Translations under genes and position numbers: made by a program
In this document: piece after piece, positions 1-5,339 of the stretch
How positions within the stretch are numbered: the stretch's first letter is position 1
How the letters are laid out: each line of letters starts with the position of its first letter
Notes under the pieces: generated by a model
What the model was told of the DNA's origin: nothing
Seen by the model: the letters and a program-made list of their open reading frames with translations, nothing else
Database searches by the model: none
Assembly: GCA_021790495.1 (NCBI GenBank)
Contig: JAJYGZ010000190.1
Location: forward strand, 1-5,339
Direction: 5' to 3'
DNA length: 5,339 bases
Origin: Actinomycetes bacterium
GTDB taxonomy: Bacteria > Actinomycetota > Acidimicrobiia > Acidimicrobiales > Acidimicrobiaceae

Positions 1-110
1 GCAGCCATGCCGACAATCGGCTTGTTGAGGGTGATATTGCCGGTGGATCCGTAAAAGCCGGCATCTCCGAAGGTAAAGATTCCGCCATCTGAGGCGACTA
101 GCCAATACCC
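1..110 (-). repeat. First GYWLVASDGG-type protein repeat unit
   Basis: The bases encode residues 623-658 of the exported protein (ATG numbering). The unit opens with GYWLVASDGGIFTFGDA, continues with GFYGSTG, and ends in LNKPIVGMA, after which a typical array would begin its next unit. Only this copy is in the window. From memory, tandem units of this kind are common in exported proteins of Acidimicrobiia and related actinobacteria, which makes this the best taxonomic marker here. Confidence 0.8.
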
Positions 111-2033
111 CAAGCCCGAGAGTCCGGTGGAGCCGCCAATGGTTACCGGCGTGTTGATCTGTACGTAAAACTGAATCGGGAAATTGAACTGGACGAACTG
201 CGACACGCCGGCGATCGAGCCTTGAAGCGTCGCAAGCGGCGCGGTCGGATCCGACCCGGTGCCTCCCGACGTTACGAAGTTGACCTGCCCGAGTCCGTTG
301 TAGCCTTCGCCTGACACCGTCGTAGAGCTCGACCCAAAAGCAACGGTACCTGCCGCTTGGTTAGGGGTCCCGCCAACCGAATTCGGTGCAGACGCACTAA
401 TCGTCGCGTTCACGGAAGTTGTTTGATTTACCGGCGTTGGATACTGAAGCGAGAGGTTTACGCCTGGCGAAGCCGCGTAGTCAAATCCCGAAAATGTGTT
501 GGGAGCGAAACTGAAGGTAGCCGTACCGCCCGGTGCCGTCACCTGAGCCACCGATGAGCCAGTGAATCCCGAAACTCCCTCAAAATAACCAGAGTAAGCA
601 ATTAACTGAGGAAGGTTCGTAATCGTTCCGTTCGATCCTGATGGGCCCGCGCACAGAAGGTCGGAAAAGTACGTCGCTGCACAACTAACGGCATTACCGC
701 TTGAGGCAATCGGAGAAACGCTCTCTGCCCAAGCAGGAATAACCGACCCTTGCGCCAGTGAGGTCACGCTGGCGAACCCGACGAGGGCTACATTAGCCAC
801 TCCCCCGTTGAGATAAAAATAGAGAGAACTGCCGCTAGTCCCAAGAGCCAACGTGCCCGAGGAGCCAATCGAGGCTGAAACCGTAGCCGGAAGCGTAATT
901 GCATTGAACTGCGGCGGGGTCGAATCTGTGAGCAAAGTTCCGCTAAGACCAAGTGTCACCCACTCGATTCCAACGTCGGTTGGACTTACCAGAAATGCCA
1001 AGTTCACGGTTCCAGAACTGGATGGCAGTAGCACCAGAGATCCCGACAAGATGAGAGCAGGCAAGGACAGCGATGCAACAGAGAGAGCAGTTCCAACCGT
1101 AACGCTTGACGAGGTGGAGCTTACGGTTTGATACTGCAGCCCCTGATTTCCAATCCACACGAGAAGATCCGTAACAGTACCATTACTGGCGCCATCGGCA
1201 ATCAGCACCAAATTCGGCGTAACCGCATTGCTAGCAGAAGTCGGCCAGTTTCCACCCGCCGCTGTGGAGACATGCTCGGAATAATTAATTGAGCTCGGTC
1301 CCGTGCTTGCGTAAATAGAGGCAAATCCGTTAATCGGGTCAAATGCAAAACTGGCTCCTGCCAAACCACCGGCCAAAGGCACCGACTGTCCGGTCAGCGA
1401 ACTACCCAACGAACCAAATGCTGATAGCGGAATTACGAACGTCGCCCAGAAATCGGAGGACGAATTCTGCATCAAAAGAGCCTGAAGCACGATCGACGGC
1501 GTCCCCGAGGCAGAACAAACGGTCCCGCAATATGCGATCGAAAAGGACTCCACCGTAAGGCCCGCCGCGCCCGTTGGGGCGCAGGACGCCTTTGGAACGA
1601 CCGCGTATGACCCGGAGGTCGAAGCAGGGGTCGTTGAAAAGTCAAGGTAGACACAGTGTTGTGCCCCACCACTCGGGTTCACCTGGGAGAGCTCAATTCC
1701 CAGGTTGGAGCTTTGTTCCACCGCGCCGGTAATCAAGCCTCCGCCAGCGCCTTGTGGAACGGCCACTTCCGACATCGTCGAAAGGAAGAGCGGCGTAGAA
1801 CTTAGCACAAGCGAGCCATTGCTACCGAAGCTTTGGTTCACACCGGCGAGTGGAGTAACAGCAACCGCCGGTGAACTCTTTGGCATCACCAAAGACTGGG
1901 GCTTTGCCGCGGAGGCCAAACCAACCAGACCGGCACCGCTAAGCACAAGGCAGACAGCCATGACCAGCCGTGCCATCGGAACTCGACGGCGCCCTCTCCT
2001 TGCAAAATGCTTCGCGAAACGGGTGATTCTCAA
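1..2033 (-). CDS. Large exported surface protein with GYWLVASDGG repeat, 3' end outside window
   Basis: The frame is open from 2033 to the left edge: I checked every in-frame triplet and found no stop, giving 677 codons from TTG 2033 or 658 from ATG 1976 (numbering below is from the ATG). The N-terminus is a Sec-type signal peptide: a hydrophobic core (VMAVCLVLSGAGLVGL) and A-S-A before A24. The mature part is rich in Ser, Thr, Gly, Ala and Val, with short strands, few charges and a few cysteines, typical of an extracellular beta-structured protein. Two related units are visible at 217-271 and 400-455. At 623-658 the first copy of the GYWLVASDGGIFTFGDA-type repeat begins (also GFYGSTG and LNKPIVGMA); such repeats usually come in tandem and may form a propeller-like fold, so more are likely beyond the edge. 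I do not recognise an enzyme domain. It follows the spike-tip gene directly, so it could be an envelope partner, adhesin or effector of the CIS, or an unrelated passenger. TTG 2033 is preferred because it has GGTGGA 9 nt upstream and overlaps the previous stop; ATG 1976 remains possible. Confidence 0.8.
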   Translation of the reverse strand, partial: MRITRFAKHFARRGRRRVPMARLVMAVCLVLSGAGLVGLASAAKPQSLVMPKSSPAVAVTPLAGVNQSFGSNGSLVLSSTPLFLSTMSEVAVPQGAGGGLITGAVEQSSNLGIELSQVNPSGGAQHCVYLDFSTTPASTSGSYAVVPKASCAPTGAAGLTVESFSIAYCGTVCSASGTPSIVLQALLMQNSSSDFWATFVIPLSAFGSLGSSLTGQSVPLAGGLAGASFAFDPINGFASIYASTGPSSINYSEHVSTAAGGNWPTSASNAVTPNLVLIADGASNGTVTDLLVWIGNQGLQYQTVSSTSSSVTVGTALSVASLSLPALILSGSLVLLPSSSGTVNLAFLVSPTDVGIEWVTLGLSGTLLTDSTPPQFNAITLPATVSASIGSSGTLALGTSGSSLYFYLNGGVANVALVGFASVTSLAQGSVIPAWAESVSPIASSGNAVSCAATYFSDLLCAGPSGSNGTITNLPQLIAYSGYFEGVSGFTGSSVAQVTAPGGTATFSFAPNTFSGFDYAASPGVNLSLQYPTPVNQTTSVNATISASAPNSVGGTPNQAAGTVAFGSSSTTVSGEGYNGLGQVNFVTSGGTGSDPTAPLATLQGSIAGVSQFVQFNFPIQFYVQINTPVTIGGSTGLSGLGYWLVASDGGIFTFGDAGFYGSTGNITLNKPIVGMA

Positions 2034-2416
2034 GCGTTCACTTCCACCGAGGCTTGCCCAGCCTCAACGATCTCTATGACACCCTCCCACGCACACATGC
2101 AGACGCTGCCTTGAAGCAGAATCGGCAGTTCCTCGACAAGTACCGTCGGTGCCAACGGGATCCAAGTGCCCACGGTTACCGGAACGCAGGGCATGGGCGT
2201 AAGCACTCCCAGGGCGGCGGCGGTGGCGGCTATTACCTCGGGATTCGTTGGCGATTCACACATACCAAAGGGCGGGATATTGTCTATCGGAATCGCCGAG
2301 GCGATGGTCGCAACTGGTAATTCGTCCGCTAAGACGGTTCCTTCCACGATTAAACTCGAAGGCGCCATCCCGAAGGTACAGCTCAAAGCTGCCCCTAATA
2401 CAACAACTGGTGGCAT
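2030..2416 (-). CDS. PAAR-like (DUF4280-type) spike-tip protein
   Basis: This 128-aa protein fits the PAAR-like DUF4280 family in length and pattern: G-A-A-L-S-C-T-F-G at 8-16 followed by P-S-S-L, F-G-M-C at 50-53, N-P at 58-59, P-C-V-P at 76-79, W85, a Gly-Ser-x-C-x-C element at 103-108, and a closing strand with G-Q at 120-121. PAAR-like proteins cap the VgrG/gp5-type spike and form the sharp, metal-stabilised tip that crosses the target membrane; some also carry or bind effectors. Here it is a lone tip domain without an effector extension. The five cysteines (13, 53, 77, 106, 108) are the likely metal ligands, since the protein has no histidine. It also has no lysine or arginine, so it should be strongly acidic. 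The ATG at 2416 follows the previous stop by 36 nt, with GAGG 5 nt upstream. The TGA stop may overlap the TTG start of the next gene. Confidence 0.82.
   Translation of the reverse strand: MPPVVVLGAALSCTFGMAPSSLIVEGTVLADELPVATIASAIPIDNIPPFGMCESPTNPEVIAATAAALGVLTPMPCVPVTVGTWIPLAPTVLVEELPILLQGSVCMCAWEGVIEIVEAGQASVEVNA
2043..2048 (-). promoter_or_regulatory. Likely ribosome binding site for the TTG start of the exported protein
   Basis: GGTGGA on the minus strand, 9 nt before the TTG at 2033, differs from GGAGGA at one base. It lies inside the last codons of the PAAR-like gene, so ribosomes ending there could restart on the TTGA overlap. A stronger AAGGAG at 2001-1996 lies 19 nt before ATG 1976, which is too far for normal use, and no in-frame start codon lies between them. 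Confidence 0.45.
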
Positions 2417-2452
2417 TTGCGCCTCGCATTCTTCCGGTAGAGCGACTGAAAC

Positions 2453-4519
2453 TCAGACAAGCTTGTAGAACAGGACTTCGGCAATCGAGACACTGTGTCC
2501 GATCGGGGATTTATAGACCGACTCGACGGTTACGGTGACGCTGGCAACGTTCAGGTGATGTATGGTGAACGACTGGAACGCCGAGCTATCCACAAGGGTA
2601 AAGACTTGCGACTTTCCGCTTGAAAAGGTAACCTTCACCTTGTCAGGGCGCGGCTGAGTGGTGTAGTTGGCGGGGTTGTCGTCGGCGCCGATTATGAAGC
2701 CGATCTTGTCAAGGCGGGTCCTAGGCGAGAAATTGACCGTCAAGGTCTGACCTACGCCGTCATTGGCGCTGGGCTGCGCAGCCCAGTATGTAGTTGACAA
2801 ACCGTCAATCGCATTAGTCGGCGGCAGCGCCGGCAAGTACGACGATGCCGTAGCGCTTACCGGAAACACCGCGTTGTACCTCAGCTCAATTCGGTTGAGG
2901 ACATCGCTTCGAATGCGGCTAAACGCGTTATTGAATTGCGGGCGGAAAGGACCGAGGTAGGCAAAAAGCAGAGCTAAACCGCCCACGGCCATCGCACTCT
3001 TACGTGCGACCCCGACCAAGCGACCTTTCACGGTCTCATTGCTCGAGTCGACGCCAGCAGATCGCCACATCTTGCCGACACGCTCGCCCGCGGGCGCCTC
3101 CGCTGGCTTGGTATAGAAGATCTTTTCGTACTTCTTTCTAAACCAGAGCTTCACCTTCTGCCAACGCGTCAACGGTGGTGGTGGCGGTGGGGGCTCGGGC
3201 AATACCTGCGCACAGTGATGGCAAAAATAGCGAGCCGGATCGTTTCCGGCGGAGCAGTTGGGACAAATTATCGAAGGGACACTCTCATCAATCCGCTCCT
3301 CTCGAACCGCCGTTACGTGCGCAGCTTCGCTCCTCGTCGCGCGGCGACGAGACATCTGTGGCTTTAGCGCCGACGGCGCTATCGCAGTTGGCCGCTGGCC
3401 TATCGCTGGCTCGGTCGGCTCAGTCTCTAGCGCGTCGAATAAGTCGGGCCCCGCCGGAGCTGACTCGGGCGTCGACGCTTCTGGGGTTGGGGACACAGCG
3501 GGAGGAACGACTTCAGGTTTTGCTTTTTCGGCGTTTGCCGACAAGCCGCCGCGCATGCCGGGTCGCATGCCACCGCCAAATTGCGATGCCGACTTGGTAG
3601 GACTCGCTGCGCCTGAGGCCGCAGACGCAGGAGGAAGGTTTGAGATCCCCGACTCTGGCCCTGGCGTCGGGGCGCTTTCGGCTGGGGCGGCCTCAGGCGC
3701 CTCTGTCGTCATCGCGGCCGCTGGCGACACTGTCTCGACTTTCGACGACTCGGTGCTTGCTGCGGCTATCGGCGAAGTCTGAGCATCGCTCGCGCTTTTA
3801 GGGGGCTCGATCGGCGCACTAGGGATATTGACCGAGGGATTCGCCACATGATCCGAAGCAAAGATTCGCGATCGGCGCAGCGAGTGCTTGACTCCTTCTT
3901 GCTTATGCTCGGCCGCCGTCTCGCTTACCGAGGTAGCCGCAGGCTCCACAACAAAGGCTTTCGGCAAGTCTGACGCCGGCTCTACCGTTGCTTCACCACC
4001 CGCAGCCGCACCAGAATCGACAACCGCAACTGCCGCTGCCTCTTCAATTGGCGCCGCAGCTGGTACCGCCTTCGATTCCCCTGTCCGCTCGTCCTTGCCC
4101 AGCGCTGCAGTTTCAGCGACAGTGCCCGAAGGTGACAATGGCATCGCTGCGGAGATGACTTCGGCAGCCGGCTCGCGAGTCGGCTCGACGGCGGGAGCTT
4201 CGGGCTGGACCAGCGGCGGCGCGAAAACGGATTCCACCGCCGATGGCGTCGAAACCATCGGCTCGACATTCGGTGCAGTCACCGGCTCAACCAGTGGTCC
4301 AGATAGTTTTGCCGCCTTTTCCTTTTGGGAAGCGAGATAAGACGCGGCTAGTCTCGAACCGACCTCCGTATCGTCGGGCTCGACAACATCGCTGGCCACC
4401 TCGTCGCTTGGCGCCTCGACGCTGACCTTTTCTCCGGTCCATTCCAGAAACGACCCGCACGACTCGCAAAACGAAGCGCTGTCTGGATTCTTATAGCTAC
4501 AGGCCTTGCAAATTATCAT
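2453..4519 (-). CDS. Double zinc-ribbon, single-pass membrane protein with C-terminal discoidin-like domain (CisA-like candidate)
   Basis: This 688-aa protein has five visible parts. Residues 1-25 form a zinc ribbon (C4-x2-C7, C18-x2-C21). Residues about 30-415 are low-complexity A/P/E/S-rich sequence, probably disordered, with an unusual Gly/Met/Arg patch at 315-325. A second zinc ribbon follows (C419-x2-C422, C433-x2-C436), then seven prolines (443-449) and a basic, aromatic stretch (450-467). One transmembrane helix lies at about 508-525 (SAMAVGGLALLFAYLGPF). Residues about 548-688 form a beta-rich domain with N-A-I-D-G at 569-573 and T-T-Y-W at 576-579, as in discoidin / 'NADase-type glycan-binding' domains. 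Likely topology, inferred: N-terminus in the cytosol, C-terminal domain outside; basic residues flank both sides of the helix, so this is not certain. The position between baseplate and spike-tip genes suggests a role in docking the CIS to the membrane. The layout recalls, from memory, CisA of Streptomyces CIS loci, but homology is not tested. The ATG at 4519 overlaps the previous stop. Confidence 0.85.
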   Translation of the reverse strand: MIICKACSYKNPDSASFCESCGSFLEWTGEKVSVEAPSDEVASDVVEPDDTEVGSRLAASYLASQKEKAAKLSGPLVEPVTAPNVEPMVSTPSAVESVFAPPLVQPEAPAVEPTREPAAEVISAAMPLSPSGTVAETAALGKDERTGESKAVPAAAPIEEAAAVAVVDSGAAAGGEATVEPASDLPKAFVVEPAATSVSETAAEHKQEGVKHSLRRSRIFASDHVANPSVNIPSAPIEPPKSASDAQTSPIAAASTESSKVETVSPAAAMTTEAPEAAPAESAPTPGPESGISNLPPASAASGAASPTKSASQFGGGMRPGMRGGLSANAEKAKPEVVPPAVSPTPEASTPESAPAGPDLFDALETEPTEPAIGQRPTAIAPSALKPQMSRRRATRSEAAHVTAVREERIDESVPSIICPNCSAGNDPARYFCHHCAQVLPEPPPPPPPLTRWQKVKLWFRKKYEKIFYTKPAEAPAGERVGKMWRSAGVDSSNETVKGRLVGVARKSAMAVGGLALLFAYLGPFRPQFNNAFSRIRSDVLNRIELRYNAVFPVSATASSYLPALPPTNAIDGLSTTYWAAQPSANDGVGQTLTVNFSPRTRLDKIGFIIGADDNPANYTTQPRPDKVKVTFSSGKSQVFTLVDSSAFQSFTIHHLNVASVTVTVESVYKSPIGHSVSIAEVLFYKLV

Positions 4520-5061
4520 TAGCGCTTCACCAGCTCCACGATTGACCGGATATGCGCCGGGCGGCCCTTATCGACAATTGCCTTTACGCGCTCCTCATTG
4601 ACGTGGGAATCTTTGCCCACCTCGACCTTCACCTTCAGAAATGGCGAATCTGAACCCGGGCGAGCCGCCGCTCTGGCAACCGTCGCGTAGGTAACCCCGC
4701 CCGAGTCTTCGATCACTGGATCCACCCCGGTATAAATGCGGACGTAATCAGTCAAGCCGGCCACGGTACCGCGCTTGCGATACAGCGACAGCGCGCTCGC
4801 CACAAGCTCGCGACGTCGCGACTCCCCCCAGGTCTCATCGAGGTCGACGGCGACCCAATAAGACATCCATGCAAGAAAGTCTTCAGGAGTCAAACGCGGA
4901 TCGAAATATGAATCCAGGCAATCGAGGACCAAATAGATGGGCGCAAGCACTCCGTCCAGCGAATCGACAAGGTCAACGATGAACTTGTCCTCCTGAAGCA
5001 CCGAAGGAAGCCGGCTCCTAGTGGCTACAGGTATCCCCAAATTTTCGATTGCGACCCTCAT
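4519..5061 (-). CDS. Tail protein I-like baseplate protein of a contractile injection system
   Basis: This 180-aa protein matches the 'phage tail protein' domain family TIGR02242 (P2 gpI-like), which is usually of similar length. Visible family marks are L-P-S-x-L-x-x-D near residues 18-25, a helix leading to F-D-P at 53-55, W65 and W69 in the 'DFLAWMSYWVAVDLD' segment, W78 followed by R82-R84, the Y-R-K-R-G-T motif at 94-99, and K-G-R-P-A-H at 165-170 before a final beta strand. Proteins of this kind sit on the baseplate wedge and connect it to fibres or the receptor-facing part; in CIS loci they follow the J-like wedge gene, as here. No signal peptide or membrane helix is seen, as expected for a cytoplasmically assembled particle. 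The ATG at 5061 has a GGAG 8 nt upstream. The stop overlaps the next gene's start by one base (TAATG), which suggests translational coupling. Confidence 0.88.
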   Translation of the reverse strand: MRVAIENLGIPVATRSRLPSVLQEDKFIVDLVDSLDGVLAPIYLVLDCLDSYFDPRLTPEDFLAWMSYWVAVDLDETWGESRRRELVASALSLYRKRGTVAGLTDYVRIYTGVDPVIEDSGGVTYATVARAAARPGSDSPFLKVKVEVGKDSHVNEERVKAIVDKGRPAHIRSIVELVKR

Positions 5062-5069
5062 TGCGAAAA

Positions 5070-5073
5070 CTCC
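5070..5073 (-). promoter_or_regulatory. Ribosome binding site of the tail protein I-like gene
   Basis: GGAG on the minus strand, 8 nt before the ATG at 5061, inside the 35-nt gap after the upstream TAA. It supports the chosen start. The rest of the gap is A/T-rich with a run of six A, but I see no convincing promoter or hairpin in it. Confidence 0.6.
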
Positions 5074-5096
5074 GTGGTTTTTTCGGTTGTCCTAAT

Positions 5097-5339
5097 TTAT
5101 CCGTTTACGCGGATCTGGTGCTCAAAAGGATAGAGAAGTGTGGTTGAATCGATCTCGATCTTTTGCATTGCCGCCGAACGCGTCCCAGTGAGCGGATCTG
5201 CGAGAAAGAGGCGGACGTCGCCCACCTCAAGGACACCCGGTATCTTCTGAAGCTGTGAAAAGATCTCACCCGCATGCAGGGAACGACCCATCGGCCAGCC
5301 CTTCTTTTCGGTCCCGCCTTCCAAGGGCGATAAGAGGCG
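5097..5339 (-). CDS. Baseplate J-like wedge protein of a contractile injection system, C-terminal fragment
   Basis: This is the last 80 codons of a larger gene whose 5' end lies beyond the right edge; the frame is open to base 5339 and ends at a TAA at 5099-5097. A TTG at 5324 could be read as a start, but the in-frame residues before it (RLLSPLEGG) fit the family, so I treat the gene as truncated by the window. The segment P-L-x-G-G followed by K-G-W-P-M-G-R-S-L, then a helix and 'IPGVLEVGDVRLFLADP', matches the C-terminal end of the large 'putative baseplate assembly protein' family (TIGR02243, gpJ-like). In phages and CIS particles such proteins form the baseplate wedges around the central spike and trigger sheath contraction. 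A tail protein I-like gene follows after 35 nt, the usual order. The family call rests on a short C-terminal stretch, so it depends partly on context. Confidence 0.8.
   Translation of the reverse strand, partial: RLLSPLEGGTEKKGWPMGRSLHAGEIFSQLQKIPGVLEVGDVRLFLADPLTGTRSAAMQKIEIDSTTLLYPFEHQIRVNG

Noticed and set aside
943..1672. Two short minus-strand open frames (943-1158 and 1472-1672)
   Set aside because: Both lie in other frames inside the long open frame of the exported protein, and their products (Arg/Trp-rich) look like frame shadows.
1974..2033. Possible twin-arginine (Tat) signal in the Arg-rich leader
   Set aside because: The arginines are not followed by the usual x-F-L-K pattern, and the hydrophobic core and A-S-A site fit an ordinary Sec signal.
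1705..2079. 124-aa open frame on the plus strand across the start of the exported protein
   Set aside because: It overlaps the signal-peptide region and the end of the PAAR-like gene, both well supported on the minus strand. Its translation shows no domain.
3258..3782. 174-aa open frame on the plus strand
   Set aside because: It lies antisense to the low-complexity linker of the membrane protein. The biased Ala/Pro/Ser/Glu codons keep the opposite strand open, and its product is an Ala/Gly/Ser/Asp-rich shadow with no recognisable domain.
3888..4340. 150-aa open frame on the plus strand
   Set aside because: Same cause as the frame at 3258-3782: antisense to the linker, composed almost only of Ala, Ser, Thr and Gly, without family resemblance.
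4519..5339. Prophage origin for the tail genes
   Set aside because: A membrane protein with a disordered linker and a DUF4280-type tip next to J-like and I-like genes, with no lysis, head or packaging genes in view, fits a CIS better. The window is too short to exclude a prophage fully.

Overview
The window appears to come from an actinobacterium, most likely class Acidimicrobiia. The clue is the sequence GYWLVASDGGIFTFGDA at the left edge, read on the minus strand; from memory this repeat is typical of large exported proteins of Acidimicrobiia and related actinobacteria. Moderate G+C and frequent R/A/V/G codons fit, but nothing here fixes a genus.

Every real gene I can support lies on the minus strand, so the window is read from right to left. 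It looks like the 3' part of one operon for a phage-tail-like contractile injection system (CIS). In transcription order it holds: (1) the C-terminal end of a large baseplate J-like wedge protein, cut by the right edge; (2) a 180-aa tail protein I-like baseplate protein; (3) a 688-aa membrane protein with two zinc ribbons, a very long disordered linker, one transmembrane helix and a C-terminal discoidin-like domain; (4) a 128-aa PAAR-like (DUF4280-type) spike-tip protein; (5) a large exported protein with a signal peptide, a Ser/Thr/Gly/Ala-rich beta-type ectodomain and the start of GYWLVASDGG repeats, cut by the left edge.

The genes are tightly packed. Gaps are 35 and 36 nt, and there are a 1-nt TAATG overlap between genes 2 and 3 and a possible 4-nt TTGA overlap between genes 4 and 5. 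I see no terminator or internal promoter, and no gap above 300 bases.

Genes 1, 2 and 4 are structural parts of the particle (wedge, wedge-to-fibre adaptor, tip). Gene 3 has the layout expected of a factor that links a cytoplasmic CIS to the membrane: cytosolic zinc ribbons and linker, one helix, and a possible glycan-binding outer domain. It resembles, from memory, the CisA-type membrane protein of Streptomyces CIS loci. Gene 5 is the least expected member: a Sec-type exported surface protein apparently coupled to the spike-tip gene. Sheath, tube, spike, ATPase and tape-measure genes are not in this window and would be expected to the right of it.
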